This document shows positions 22,259 through 34,886 of a DNA stretch of 42,358 nucleotides, one piece after another (position 1 is the first letter of the stretch; each line of letters begins with the position of its first letter). Under the pieces are notes generated by a model. It saw nothing but the letters and a program-made list of their open reading frames with translations. It was not told the DNA's origin and did no database searches. The stretch comes from an uncultured bacterium (GTDB lineage: Bacteria > Bacillota > Clostridia > Oscillospirales > Oscillospiraceae): the NCBI GenBank assembly GCA_949293165.1, contig CASFCW010000022.1, forward strand, positions 1 to 42,358, read 5' to 3'. Both the position numbers and the translations under genes were made by a program.

Positions 22259-23623
22259 TTACTTGCTATTGTGTTTGGACAAAAGCACCACCGTCTCCAC
22301 GTGGGCGGTGCGGGGGAAAAGGTCCACGGCCTGGGCGGCGTCTGCCTGGTAGCCCAGCTCCCCCAGGCGCTTCACATCCCGGGCCAGGGTGGCCGGGTCG
22401 CAGGAGACGTAGACGATGCGGTCCGGATTCATGGATGCCAGAACGGCGGGCACCTCCGCCCCCAGCCCCTTTCTGGGAGGGTCCACACAGATCACCTGGG
22501 GGCGGATGCCCTCCTGGGCCAGCTGGAACGCCACCTGCCCCGCGTCCCCGCACAGGAAGCGGGCGTTTTCCACCCCGTTCCTCCGGCAGTTGGCTTTGGC
22601 GTCCTCCACAGCCTGGGGGACGATCTCCGCGCCGATGACCTGGCCGGCCTGCCTGGCCATGGCCAGGGAGATGGTGCCGATGCCGCAGTAGAGGTCCAGC
22701 ACGGTCTCTGTCCCGGTGAGGGCGGCAAAGGCCACCGCCTGGGCGTACAGCCGCTCCGTCTGGGCCAGGTTGATCTGAAAGAAGGAGGGGACGGACAGGC
22801 GGAAGGTCATGCCGCACAGGACCTCCTCCAGGCAGTCCTGCCCCCACAGGGTGCGGTACCGATCCCCCAGGATCACGTTGGTGTCCCGGGTGTTTACGTT
22901 GAGCACCAGCCCCACCAGGCCGGGCGCGGCGCCCCGCAGGCGGGAGAGCAGATCTTCCCAGGCGGGCAGCTTGCTTCCGTTGGCCACCACGCAGCACAGG
23001 GCCTGGCCCAGGCGGTTGGTGCGGACGTAAAGGTGGCGGATGAGGCCGGTGTGGGCTGCCTCGTCATAGGCGGGTACCCTGTGGGCCTCCATCCAGCCCC
23101 GGAACGCGCCGCGGATGGCGGTCACCGCCTCTGGCTGGAGCAAACAGTCCCCGGCGTCCAGCACCTGGTGGCTGCGGGGACGGTAGAAACCGATGGACAG
23201 GCCCTTGGCGGTCTGGGAGACGGGAAACTGCACCTTGTTCCGATAGCGCAGGGGCTCCTCCGCCCCAAGAACAGGGGGCAGCTCCAGGTGCACGCCCCCC
23301 ACCCGTTCCAGGGCGTCGGCCACCCGCTGGCCTTTGGCCAACAGCTCCTCCCTGTAGGACATATGGCGGTACTGGCAGCCGCCGCACTTCCCGGCCAGGG
23401 GGCAGTCGGGCTCCGCCCGTTCCGGGGAGGGGGAGAGCAGGGTCACGCCCCGGCCCCAGGCCACGGTTTTGTTGACTTTCAGCAGCTGTACCTGCCAGGT
23501 CTCCCCCCGGATGGTGCCGGGGACAAAGACCACCCGCCCATCCAGGCGGGCCACCCCCATCCCCTCGGCGGTGTAGCCGGTGAAGGTGAGGGTGTGCAGG
23601 GTGTTCTTCTTCCATTCTGCCAT
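22259..23623 (-). CDS. rlmD: 23S rRNA (uracil-C5)-methyltransferase
   Basis: A 454-residue RlmD/RumA-type enzyme that methylates U in 23S rRNA (C5 position) using S-adenosylmethionine. An N-terminal TRAM/OB domain (about 1-60) precedes an iron-sulfur cluster set C74, C80, C83 and C160. The Rossmann motif LDLYCGIGTISLAMA is near 290, and the catalytic SCDPATLARD near 405. ATG 23623 is chosen because AAGGAGG lies 5 bases upstream; the longer frame to 23686 overlaps the promoter. The protein is full length for the family core, but ends right before the decayed extra module at 22096-22258. It lies downstream of comM with its own promoter. Confidence 0.92.
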   Translation of the reverse strand: MAEWKKNTLHTLTFTGYTAEGMGVARLDGRVVFVPGTIRGETWQVQLLKVNKTVAWGRGVTLLSPSPERAEPDCPLAGKCGGCQYRHMSYREELLAKGQRVADALERVGGVHLELPPVLGAEEPLRYRNKVQFPVSQTAKGLSIGFYRPRSHQVLDAGDCLLQPEAVTAIRGAFRGWMEAHRVPAYDEAAHTGLIRHLYVRTNRLGQALCCVVANGSKLPAWEDLLSRLRGAAPGLVGLVLNVNTRDTNVILGDRYRTLWGQDCLEEVLCGMTFRLSVPSFFQINLAQTERLYAQAVAFAALTGTETVLDLYCGIGTISLAMARQAGQVIGAEIVPQAVEDAKANCRRNGVENARFLCGDAGQVAFQLAQEGIRPQVICVDPPRKGLGAEVPAVLASMNPDRIVYVSCDPATLARDVKRLGELGYQADAAQAVDLFPRTAHVETVVLLSKHNSK

Positions 23624-23681
23624 GGCGGCCTCCTTGGGGTGTGCCCCCCTGAACAAATTGCGTCGAAGCTGTGGAATGTGT

Positions 23682-23710
23682 ATCATACCACAGGGGCGGA
23701 AGGATGTAAA
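23682..23710 (-). promoter_or_regulatory. Promoter of rlmD
   Basis: On the minus strand TTTACA (23710-23705), 17 bases, TATGAT (23687-23682). Confidence 0.65.
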
Positions 23711-23722
23711 GCCGTGGGCCGG

Positions 23723-25231
23723 TCAGCGGTGGAGGTACTGAGGGGGCCGGAATTGCAGCGCCTCCGCCAGGTGATGGGGCTGGATGGACGGGGCGCCGTC
23801 CAGGTCGGCGATGGTGCGGGCCACCCGGCGAATCCGGTCATAGCTGCGGGCGGTCAGGCCCATGCGGTCAAAGGCGCCCCGCATAATTTGCTGGCAAGCC
23901 TCATCCAGCCCGCAGTACCGCTCCAGCTCCGGCTGCTCCATCTGGGCGCTGCACCGGCCGGCCCCGCGCCTGTCCTGGATTTGCCGGGCCCGGTCCACAC
24001 GCTCCTTGACCTGGGCGGAGGACTCGCTTTCGCTGTGGACGGCCAGCTGGTCAAAATCCAGGGCGGCCACCTCCACAAACAGGTCGATGCGGTCCAACAG
24101 GGGGCCGGACAGCCGGGACAGGTAGCGCTGCACCTCCTGCTGGGAGCATTTGCACCGGCCGGAGGGGTGGCCGTACCATCCGCATTTGCAGGGGTTCATG
24201 GCGCATACCAGCATGAACCGGCTGGGGTAGGTCACGGAGCCGGAAGCCCGGGAGATGTGGACCTGCCCGTCCTCCATGGGCTGGCGCAGCACCTCCAGCA
24301 CGTCCTTTTGAAATTCCGGCAGCTCGTCCAAAAACAGCACGCCGTTATGGGACAGGGAAATCTCGCCCGGCCGGGGATTGGCGCCGCCCCCGGCCATGCC
24401 CACGGCGGAAATGCTGTGATGGGGGGAGCGGAAGGGACGGACGGAAATCAGAGGGTGGGAGGAGCTGGTCAGGCCCAGGACGGAGTGGATCTCCGTGGTT
24501 TCCAAGGCCTCCTCCCGGGTCATGTCCGGCAGGATGGAGGGCAGGCGCTTGGCCAGCATGGACTTGCCGGAGCCGGGCGGGCCCACCAGCAGGATGTTGT
24601 GGCTGCCGGCGGCGGCGATTTCCAGGGCCCGCTTGGCCGGGCCCTGCCCCTTGACCTGGGACAGGTCGGGGGCCTGGGCTGCCCCGCCCTTCCCCTGCCA
24701 GGGAGGGGCGGGCTCTATGGGGCGCTCCCCGGTGAGGTGGGCAACCAGCTGGGCCACCGATTCCACCGGGTAAATGGCGGGGCCGTCGGCCAGGGTGGCC
24801 TCCGCGGCGTTGGCATGGGGGACGAACAGATGCCGTATCCCTGCCCGCTTGGCCGCCATGGCCATGGGCAGCATCCCGGCGGTGGGGCGGAGACGGCCGC
24901 CCAGGGACAGCTCCCCCACAAAGGCGCACCCCTCCTCCCGCAGGCGGAGCTGGCCGCCTGCGGCCAGCAGCCCCACCAGAATGGGCAGGTCGTACAGGGT
25001 ACCGATCTTCTTGACGTGGGCGGGAGCCAGATTTACGGTGATCCGGCTGACCGGGAAGGAAAAGCCGCAGTTTTTGATGGCGGCCCGAACCCGCTCCCGG
25101 GCCTCGCTGACGGCGGCGTCGGGCAGCCCCACAATATTGAAGGCGGGCAGACCGCCGGACAGGTCGCACTCCACCGTCACAGGATATCCGCTGATCCCGT
25201 GGAGCCCCAGAGACTGGACGGGATAGATCAT
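23723..25231 (-). CDS. comM: ComM/YifB-family Mg-chelatase-like AAA+ ATPase
   Basis: A 502-residue protein with an N-terminal Lon-protease-like fold domain (about 1-170, IVGLPDAAVSEARERVRAAI) and an AAA+ Mg-chelatase domain. Walker A is GPPGSGKSM at about 215-225 and Walker B is VLFLDELPEF. A C-terminal helical domain (RVARTIADLDG) completes the family. ComM is a hexameric helicase that promotes branch migration during natural transformation in Proteobacteria; its role in Firmicutes is less clear. Cysteines in CNPCKCGWYG and RCKCS form the usual zinc site. The ATG at 25231 follows GGGGGTG; the upstream open frame has no better start. Confidence 0.92.
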   Translation of the reverse strand: MIYPVQSLGLHGISGYPVTVECDLSGGLPAFNIVGLPDAAVSEARERVRAAIKNCGFSFPVSRITVNLAPAHVKKIGTLYDLPILVGLLAAGGQLRLREEGCAFVGELSLGGRLRPTAGMLPMAMAAKRAGIRHLFVPHANAAEATLADGPAIYPVESVAQLVAHLTGERPIEPAPPWQGKGGAAQAPDLSQVKGQGPAKRALEIAAAGSHNILLVGPPGSGKSMLAKRLPSILPDMTREEALETTEIHSVLGLTSSSHPLISVRPFRSPHHSISAVGMAGGGANPRPGEISLSHNGVLFLDELPEFQKDVLEVLRQPMEDGQVHISRASGSVTYPSRFMLVCAMNPCKCGWYGHPSGRCKCSQQEVQRYLSRLSGPLLDRIDLFVEVAALDFDQLAVHSESESSAQVKERVDRARQIQDRRGAGRCSAQMEQPELERYCGLDEACQQIMRGAFDRMGLTARSYDRIRRVARTIADLDGAPSIQPHHLAEALQFRPPQYLHR

Positions 25232-25397
25232 AGGCGCACCCCCATACAAAGAAAACAGTTTCGTGCCAGATGAAAGGGACATCTTGCAGCCGAAACTGAC
25301 ACGAATGTTAGGATTTAACCCATACGGGAGAAAAAAATAGGGAAACTGTTGATTATTTTGAATGGGCAGGAAGAAAATTCCTGAACCACCCCACATT

Positions 25398-25426
25398 ATT
25401 GTAGCTTTATGCAGGAAAAATTGCAA
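25398..25426 (-). promoter_or_regulatory. Promoter of comM
   Basis: On the minus strand TTGCAA (25426-25421), 17 bases, TACAAT (25403-25398), about 167 bases before the comM start. Confidence 0.65.
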
Positions 25427-29169
<3,743 letters not shown>

Positions 29170-29203
29170 TTGCACCAATCGGTTGCGACATCTGAATGAC
29201 AGA

Positions 29204-29239
29204 CGGGGGGCCGTCCCAAAAGGGACGGCCCCCCGCTTT
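29204..29239 (+). terminator. Terminator of por
   Basis: A perfect 14-bp G+C stem (29204-29217 with 29222-29235), AAAA loop, then CTTTC. Confidence 0.85.
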
Positions 29240-29244
29240 CGTAA

Positions 29245-29282
29245 AGGGGACGGCCCGCCGGACGTATGTCCGGCGGGCCGTC
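29245..29282 (-). terminator. Terminator of the M20 peptidase gene
   Basis: A perfect 15-bp stem (29249-29263 with 29268-29282) lies 13 bases beyond the stop of the leftward gene. On the minus strand CCCTTTAC follows. It stands back to back with the por terminator. Confidence 0.7.
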
Positions 29283-29295
29283 TCAGCAGTTTGGG

Positions 29296-30483
29296 TCACA
29301 GGTGGAACTTGGACTCCCTGGCGGAGCGCCAGGAATCGGCGGCCGCCTGGCGGAAGGCGGCGTCGGTGAGCACCCTGTATGCCAGGGCGGCGATGATCTT
29401 GCCGCCCTGGCAGATGGCGGCGTGGGCTTCGGGGCGGATGGTCCCCTCCCGGAATTGCTGGGTGTGGAGGGGGTGGGCTGTGGTGGAGATGGACAGCAGG
29501 GGCTGAATGGTGGGGCAGCGGTAGCTGACATTGCCCACGTCGGAGGAGACGCTGGGGGGCAGGACGGGGCCGCGAGGCAGGGCCAGGGCGTCGTACAGGC
29601 CGCACACCGCCTCCTCCAGCACGGGCACCCGGACCATATCGTAAAAGTCCTCATATTGGTTGGTAAAGCTGACCTGGCAATCCATGGCGATGCAGGCCCC
29701 CTGGGCGCACTTGCGGACAATCTGATCAATGGGGTCCAGCGTCTCCCGGGAATCGGTGCGCAGCTCCAGCCGGACGGTGGCCTTGTCGGGCAGGATGTTG
29801 GGGCAGGTGCCCCCGTCCAGGATCACGCCGTTGACATAGACGTGGGGCGGGAAGCACTCCCGCCGGGCGTCGATCAGGTCCAGAAACTTCCGGGCGGCGG
29901 TGAGTGCGTTGTGCCCCGTCCAGGGGGAGGCCACCGTGTGGGCGGACAGACCGCTGAACTGGGCGGTGCAGCAGCGCAGGCTGAGCACGTCCATGTCCGG
30001 GGTGCTCACGCCGCCGCTCCAGCTGTGGATCATCAGGGCGGCGGCCATCTCGTCAAAGAACCCCTGGGCGGACATGCCAACCTTGGCCCCCCACTCCTCC
30101 TCCGCCGGGGTGCCAAAGACGTGAACCCGGCCGGGAAGGGACTGGCGCACGTCGGCCAGGGCCAGGGCGGCCAGGACGGACATGGAGCCGTGGACATTGT
30201 GGCCGCAGGCGTGGCCCAGCCCGGGGAGGGCGTCATACTCCGTCAGGATGGCCACAGATGGGCCCGGGCCATTGTCCAGGACGGCGCGAAAGCCTGTGGG
30301 ATAGCCGGGGCAGGGATACTCCACCTGGTACCCAGCCTGGCGGAGCAGCTCCGCAATCTGGCTGCTGGAGCGGATCTCCTGGTTGGCCGATTCCGGGTGG
30401 GCGTACAGGTCGTCACTGAGGGCCGCGGCAGTGGGATGGCGGCGCTCCACCGCCGTTGACAGAAAGTCGGGAAGATACTCCAC
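29296..30483 (-). CDS. M20-family metallopeptidase/amidohydrolase
   Basis: A 395-residue M20D-type protein (AbgB/aminobenzoyl-glutamate hydrolase or aminoacylase-like). The metal region includes EYDALPGLGHACGHN (around 80-95), the catalytic/metal TPAEEEWGAKV (around 120-130) and a final His in the C-terminal part (STTAHPLHTQQF). A dimerisation domain lies between (SGLSAHTVASPWTGHNAL). It probably removes an acyl or aminobenzoyl group from an amino acid or dipeptide in the cytoplasm. GTG 30483 is chosen because GGAGGTGG lies 5 bases upstream; the longer frame is out of family. It is divergent from the amidohydrolase at 30737, which suggests related amide substrates. Confidence 0.85.
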   Translation of the reverse strand: MEYLPDFLSTAVERRHPTAAALSDDLYAHPESANQEIRSSSQIAELLRQAGYQVEYPCPGYPTGFRAVLDNGPGPSVAILTEYDALPGLGHACGHNVHGSMSVLAALALADVRQSLPGRVHVFGTPAEEEWGAKVGMSAQGFFDEMAAALMIHSWSGGVSTPDMDVLSLRCCTAQFSGLSAHTVASPWTGHNALTAARKFLDLIDARRECFPPHVYVNGVILDGGTCPNILPDKATVRLELRTDSRETLDPIDQIVRKCAQGACIAMDCQVSFTNQYEDFYDMVRVPVLEEAVCGLYDALALPRGPVLPPSVSSDVGNVSYRCPTIQPLLSISTTAHPLHTQQFREGTIRPEAHAAICQGGKIIAALAYRVLTDAAFRQAAADSWRSARESKFHL

Positions 30484-30641
30484 GAAAACCACCTCCGGAT
30501 CAGGGCGGCTGCCCCGGCCGGGCCCGGGGATGGGCCTGCCGGCGGAGCACCGCCGTTTTCTCCATTGTACGCGAAAGGGGGCGGCGTTGCAAGGGCGGCG
30601 GGAAATTCCGGTGAAAACTGGGACAGGCCGTAAGCCGCTCG

Positions 30642-30670
30642 TTGACATTTGAACGCCGTGAGCTTACAAT
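30642..30670 (+). promoter_or_regulatory. Promoter of the amidohydrolase gene
   Basis: TTGACA (30642-30647), 17 bases, TACAAT (30665-30670). Confidence 0.85.
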
Positions 30671-30685
30671 AGCACCAGAGAGTGC

Positions 30686-30711
30686 CCGCGGGGGATGTTG
30701 GCTCCCCGCGG
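30686..30711 (+). other. 5'-leader hairpin of the amidohydrolase mRNA
   Basis: CCGCGGGG (30686-30693) pairs with CCCCGCGG (30704-30711), starting a few bases after the expected transcription start and ending before the GGAGGG ribosome site. It probably stabilises the 5' end. Confidence 0.5.
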
Positions 30712-30736
30712 AAGGACAATGTAAGGAGGGAAAGCT

Positions 30737-31939
30737 ATGTTGTATGCTGCCGATTCCCTGATTACCGGCGACGGCGTCACCCAGCTGTCCGGGGCCGCCG
30801 TCCGGGTGGATGAGCGGGGTGTCATTACCCAGGTGGGGCCCCTGGCGCAGCTGCGGGAGCAGTGGCCGGAGGAGGAGCTGGAGGAATTCCCCGGCTGCAC
30901 CCTGCTGCCCGGCCTGATTGATATGCATGTGCACCTGGGCTACTACTACAGCCAGCCTGATGTGTCGGAGTTTGACGACTATATGGTGGCCCTGTACGGC
31001 GCGGAGCAGGCCCGCCTGGCCCTGAACCTGGGCATTACCACGGTGCGGGACGTGTCCTCCCCCAAGAACCTGTGCGCCCAGATCCGGCGGGGGGCGGAAA
31101 AGGGGTATTTCCATGCCCCCAGGATCTTCCACACGGACACCGGCATCTGCATGACCGGGGGCCACGGCCACGACGACGGTATCATTGAGGTGGACGGCCC
31201 CTGGGCCATCCGCCAGGCTATCCGGGCCCAGATCCGGGACGGGGCCGACTGGATCAAGCTGCTGACCACCAACCGGGGGAATATCCCGGAATTCACCCAG
31301 GAGGAGCTGGACGCCGCCGTGGACGAGTGCCACCGGGTGGGGAAGAAGTGCGCCGTCCACGCGGGGACCCACCCCGGCATTCAAATGTCCATTGACGCGG
31401 GCTTTGACACCATCGAGCACGGCACCTTCCTCACGGAGGGGCAGGCCCGGCAGATGGCGGACAAGGGCCTGGCCTGGACGCCTACCATCACCGCATATAC
31501 GGTGCTGTACGAATTCACCAAGGAGAAGCTGGCCCAGGGGGTGGAGCCGGGGGACCGCATCGGCGCCAAGGCCATCCGGGACATGGCCTTCTTTGAGCCG
31601 GCCTATTGTGCCTACCGGGACAACTTTAAGCGGCTGTATGATACCGGGGTCACCGTGCTGGCTGGCACGGATATGGTGCTGCGGGACGCCCCGGCCTTCC
31701 CGCTGAACCGGGAGCTGCAGCTGATGGTGGAGTACGGCATCACCCCCCTGCAGGCTATCCAGACCGCCACCGCCAACCCGGCCCGGGTGCTGGAGCGGGA
31801 GGATGAGTTTGGCCAGCTGAAGGCCGGATTGACGGCGGATTTCATCGTGGTGGAGGGAGACGCCGGAGCGGACATTACTGCCCTCAACCGACTGAAGGCG
31901 GTCTATCAGGGCGGAAAGCGCGTGGGCCCGAATTTCTGA
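30737..31939 (+). CDS. Amidohydrolase (imidazolonepropionase/prolidase-like, M38)
   Basis: A complete 400-residue cytoplasmic amidohydrolase of the COG1228 type. Metal ligands are all visible: HVH at 64-66 (DMHVHLG), Lys near 170 (DWIKLLTT), His near 204 (CAVHAGTHPG), His near 225 (IEHGT) and Asp near 311 (AGTDM). Small beta-sandwich segments at both ends complete the fold. Homologues hydrolyse Xaa-Pro dipeptides or cyclic amides; the exact substrate is not readable. ATG 30737 has GGAGGG (30725-30730) upstream and a consensus promoter. It pairs divergently with the M20 peptidase, and a bidirectional terminator follows. Confidence 0.88.
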   Translation: MLYAADSLITGDGVTQLSGAAVRVDERGVITQVGPLAQLREQWPEEELEEFPGCTLLPGLIDMHVHLGYYYSQPDVSEFDDYMVALYGAEQARLALNLGITTVRDVSSPKNLCAQIRRGAEKGYFHAPRIFHTDTGICMTGGHGHDDGIIEVDGPWAIRQAIRAQIRDGADWIKLLTTNRGNIPEFTQEELDAAVDECHRVGKKCAVHAGTHPGIQMSIDAGFDTIEHGTFLTEGQARQMADKGLAWTPTITAYTVLYEFTKEKLAQGVEPGDRIGAKAIRDMAFFEPAYCAYRDNFKRLYDTGVTVLAGTDMVLRDAPAFPLNRELQLMVEYGITPLQAIQTATANPARVLEREDEFGQLKAGLTADFIVVEGDAGADITALNRLKAVYQGGKRVGPNF

Positions 31940-31941
31940 TG

Positions 31942-31988
31942 AAAAAGCGCCTGGATAGCCGGGAAACCGGCCTTCCAGGCGCTTTTTT
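31942..31988. terminator. Bidirectional terminator between amidohydrolase and cell-wall operon
   Basis: AAAAAGCGCCTGGA (31942-31955) pairs with TCCAGGCGCTTTTT (31974-31987), with an inner GCCGG-GAAA-CCGGC stem. T runs lie on both strands, serving the converging genes. Confidence 0.9.
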
Positions 31989-32532
31989 ATTTCTTTTTCC
32001 CTGAGTCTGAGGTGACAAACAGCTCATACAGCCGGGAGAGGGCGTCCCAGGTGGCCCGGTCCATAATACCCGTCTCCTCCAGCTGGGCCAGCTGCTGCAG
32101 CCATTTGGTGTTCTCCACCGACGCGGCCCCGTGAACCCCGTCGGCGGCATCCTCCGCGATGCCTTCCAGATGCCGGCTGAGCACCTGGAACATGGTCTGG
32201 GGCAGAATCATATAGTCGCCCCCCTCGCCGGGCAGAACCTGGTGGCCCTCCCCGGGGAAGATCTGGAGGGTGCGGGGCGGGGAGACCTCCCGTTCCAGGG
32301 CGGTCCATTCCCGTACCAGTGCCTCCCAGGTGGACTGATCCACCGTACCCGTCACCGGAAGGCCGAAATCCCGCTGGAAGGTCAGGACAGATTCCAGGGT
32401 TTCCCCGCCGAATATCCCGTCCAGCGCCAGCTGGGGCAGATTGGGGTACTTATCCGCCAGGCGGCGGAGCATAAATTGCAGATTGCGCACCGGGTTGGAC
32501 AGCATTTCCGTCTCCAAACGATCCAGCGTCAT
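31987..32532 (-). CDS. Peptidoglycan-binding-domain protein
   Basis: A 181-residue protein with one PG_binding_1 domain (residues about 12-75, NLQFMLRRLADKYPNLPQLALDGIFG...FQRDFGLPVTGTVDQSTWEAL), then a ~100-residue tail with TKWLQQLAQLEETGIMDRATWDALSRL, a second half-repeat of the same kind. No signal peptide is visible. Its start overlaps the stop of the upstream gene by 4 bases. It is third in an operon of spore/cell-wall character. Confidence 0.8.
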   Translation of the reverse strand: MTLDRLETEMLSNPVRNLQFMLRRLADKYPNLPQLALDGIFGGETLESVLTFQRDFGLPVTGTVDQSTWEALVREWTALEREVSPPRTLQIFPGEGHQVLPGEGGDYMILPQTMFQVLSRHLEGIAEDAADGVHGAASVENTKWLQQLAQLEETGIMDRATWDALSRLYELFVTSDSGKKK

Positions 32533-33776
32533 ACCATCGTCTCTCCTCTCTGATTTTGATCCTGCTGGCCCAGCTCCAGGGGCCGCCCCTGGTACTGGGA
32601 CAGGCGGGTGGTGCGGCTGTAGGGCTCGCTGTACTGGGCCTGGGAGGAGGCCTCCACCGCCTCGTCCCCCTCGTTGGGAAAGCGGACCTGGTCGTTGCGG
32701 AGATCCTGTTCAATGCCCGCGTACCGGCCATAGATGGAGTACCAGGTTTGGGGGCCCACAATGCCGTCGGCCAGCAGCCCCATAGAGCGCTGGTAGGTTC
32801 GTACCACCTGGGCTGTCCGGCTGCCGTAAATCCCATCCACCGCCAGGGAGGGCAGGGTGTCGTCAAACTCGGAAATCAGGGCCAGCATGTATTGCAGAAT
32901 CCGCACATCCGTGCCCCGGCTGCCCTGGCGGAGCAGGCCGGGGTACTGGAAGGAGAAGCTGTCGAACTGCTGCCCCATGCTTACCAACTCCGACAGCCGG
33001 TTTACCCCCACATAGAGGTAGACCATCTTGTACCAGGTGGCCTTGCCCACAATGCCGTCAACGGTCAGGCCGAAGATCCGCTGGAAGTCCTTGACTACCT
33101 GCTGGGTGCGCAGGTCAAAGGTGCGGGTGACCGGCCAGAGCTTGGGAATGGCGGGGTAGCTTTGGGAGATCCGGTTGAGCATGGTTTTCATCACCACCAC
33201 GTCGTCGCCGGAGGAGCCCAGGCGGAGGGGGGCGCCGGGATAGGATTGGTTCAGGGGCTGCACCGGCGCGTTATAGACGATCTCAATGTCGCTGCCGTAA
33301 TAGTAACGGAGGATTTGCTCGGCGGTGTAGCCCTGCTGGGCCAGGTACTGGCTGCCCCACTGGGACAGCCCGTCGCAGGTGGTGGTGGTGCCGTTGCAGA
33401 ACTTGGCCGACAGGGGCTCTACAAAGCCCACCCGGCGGATGTAGTCGTCAAACATTCTGTCCACGGTCTGGCTGATGTTTTCAAAGATATTCCGGTCCCG
33501 GATGAATTTCTGGTCGTATGCGGTGCTGGAAGTGATCTGGAAATCGTAGCCCCGGCTGGGGTAGAATTCTGTGTAAACCCGGTTCAGAGCGAAGGAAACG
33601 ATGGCCAGGATATTGGCCTGGATGGCCGCCGGCTCCCAGGTAGGGTAGATCTCGCTGGAGGCCACATTCTTCACGTAATCCGGAAAGGAGACCGTGACAT
33701 TTTCCGCCGCCTGATTGGGAGCCCCCAGATGCACCGTGATGGTCTGGGGAATATAGGGGGTAACGGATACCGCCAT
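32529..33776 (-). CDS. SpoIID-like protein with two peptidoglycan-binding domains
   Basis: A 415-residue protein. Residues 1-160 match the SpoIID/LytB pattern: VSFPDYVKNVASSEIYPTWEPAAIQANILAIVSFALNRV contains the conserved E of the catalytic region, and CNGTTTTCDGLSQWGSQYLAQQG matches the G(L)SQ(W)G motif. Two PG_binding_1 repeats follow (about 175-255 and 280-355), then a polar tail. SpoIID is a lytic transglycosylase needed for spore engulfment; a soluble form with binding domains may act on spore cortex or germination. No signal peptide is visible. It lies between two related small genes in one operon. Confidence 0.8.
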   Translation of the reverse strand: MAVSVTPYIPQTITVHLGAPNQAAENVTVSFPDYVKNVASSEIYPTWEPAAIQANILAIVSFALNRVYTEFYPSRGYDFQITSSTAYDQKFIRDRNIFENISQTVDRMFDDYIRRVGFVEPLSAKFCNGTTTTCDGLSQWGSQYLAQQGYTAEQILRYYYGSDIEIVYNAPVQPLNQSYPGAPLRLGSSGDDVVVMKTMLNRISQSYPAIPKLWPVTRTFDLRTQQVVKDFQRIFGLTVDGIVGKATWYKMVYLYVGVNRLSELVSMGQQFDSFSFQYPGLLRQGSRGTDVRILQYMLALISEFDDTLPSLAVDGIYGSRTAQVVRTYQRSMGLLADGIVGPQTWYSIYGRYAGIEQDLRNDQVRFPNEGDEAVEASSQAQYSEPYSRTTRLSQYQGRPLELGQQDQNQRGETMV

Positions 33777-33785
33777 GGTCCCACC

Positions 33786-34178
33786 TCACAGATTCTGGGA
33801 CGGAATGTCCCGGATATCGTTCTGGATCAGGCTGGACTGCCCCTCAGACAGGGGGGACAGCTCCATCTGCTGCAAGGTTTGCACGCCGTCAAAAATCTGC
33901 ACCCCGTCCACCAGCAGCATGGCAAAGCCGGGGTGCTCCGCCCACACATCCACCACGGCAAAGGGGGGCGTGGGGCTGCCGGGATGGGTGCTTTCCGACA
34001 GGGCGGGGGCCGGGACGGCAACCGGCTTGATATCTCCGCTGCTGTCGGTGGACTGGACGGACAGCAGAGCGTATTTGCCTGACGCGCCCCGCTGCACCAC
34101 CACCACGGTGGCGCCCTCTATGGGCAGCTGCGCCCGCGCGGTATATACCCGCACGGATAAGGTTCCTTTTCCTTCCAT
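33786..34178 (-). CDS. Small Ig/carboxypeptidase-regulatory-like domain protein
   Basis: A 130-residue protein that starts GTLSVRVYTARAQLPIEGATVVV, the pattern of carboxypeptidase-regulatory-like beta-sandwich domains (a value-added strand, then PxxGATV). It continues with VDVWAEHPGFAMLLVDGVQIF. AAAGGAGG lies 8 bases before the start. It is the first gene of the operon with the SpoIID-like protein 9 bases downstream, so a structural or targeting role in the same complex is plausible. No enzyme motif is seen. Confidence 0.7.
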   Translation of the reverse strand: MEGKGTLSVRVYTARAQLPIEGATVVVVQRGASGKYALLSVQSTDSSGDIKPVAVPAPALSESTHPGSPTPPFAVVDVWAEHPGFAMLLVDGVQIFDGVQTLQQMELSPLSEGQSSLIQNDIRDIPSQNL

Positions 34179-34267
34179 AATAGCCTCCTTTCAGGGGGAA
34201 TGGGTTCCACCCTTCTCTCCATGCTATGAGGAAGGGGAGGCTGGGGAACCGGGGCAACGGGCAAAAA

Positions 34268-34309
34268 TCACCCCCGGCGGTGGAGGAAGCTCCACAGCGC
34301 CGGGGGTGA
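34268..34309 (-). terminator. Terminator after the 151-residue hypothetical gene
   Basis: TCACCCCCGGCG (34268-34279) pairs with CGCCGGGGGTGA (34298-34309) around an inner GTGGAG/CTCCAC stem. Read leftward, TTTTTGCCC follows. Confidence 0.9.
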
Positions 34310-34354
34310 CGTGATCTATGGTGTTATCCGGGAGCACATACTCGTTGGGACAGG

Positions 34355-34810
34355 TCAGGTTTTGGACTCTCCCTTGAGCCACTCGTCCTCGGGATACTCC
34401 GTTTCCTTCCACATCTTGTAGTTGGCGCCGGCAGACTCCCACACCGACAGCCAGTCTACCTTGGACAGATGCTCCTCCTGGTTGAACAGATCGTTATAGA
34501 AGGAGAAGGTGGGATCATCCGCGCCGCCCACATATTCCTCATAGAAGGCGTCCATATAGGCGCCGAACTTGGGATCGTCCATCTTCTCGGGGCCAAGCAT
34601 CATGGCATGGAGCTGCTCCTTGGTCCAGGGCTCATCGCTGCTCAGATTTTTGGGCATGACCTGGGCCCACTTGGTCAAACGTGCCAGATCGTGGAGGAAC
34701 CGTTCCCGGCCATCCTCGCTGTTCAGCATGGGGAGGACGCTGCGCAGCAGGGTGTAGAAGGCGTCGTCCATGGCCTCTTTGATCTTCGGGCTGATATTCT
34801 TTTGCTCCAT
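34355..34810 (-). CDS. Hypothetical protein, acidic, 151 residues
   Basis: A soluble, acidic and helical protein (KIKEAMDDAFYTLLRSVLPML, DDPKFGAYMDAFYEEYVGG) with no recognised domain, signal peptide or membrane segment. The start MEQKNISPK at 34810 is chosen because GGAGGT lies 8 bases upstream. It is a single-gene unit with a good promoter and a strong terminator, so it is a real gene. I do not recognise its family. Confidence 0.7.
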   Translation of the reverse strand: MEQKNISPKIKEAMDDAFYTLLRSVLPMLNSEDGRERFLHDLARLTKWAQVMPKNLSSDEPWTKEQLHAMMLGPEKMDDPKFGAYMDAFYEEYVGGADDPTFSFYNDLFNQEEHLSKVDWLSVWESAGANYKMWKETEYPEDEWLKGESKT

Positions 34811-34886
34811 AATCAATACCTCCATTTCGAATCATACTCCCCGGCAGGAGTCGGGGCGTTATAGACGGAACGCACTGTATGTAGGT

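Noticed and set aside
22205..25273. A 1022-codon plus-strand open frame across rlmD and comM
   Set aside because: It is the G+C-rich complement of two clear minus-strand genes, with low-complexity Gly/Ala/His-rich translation and no ribosome site or family.
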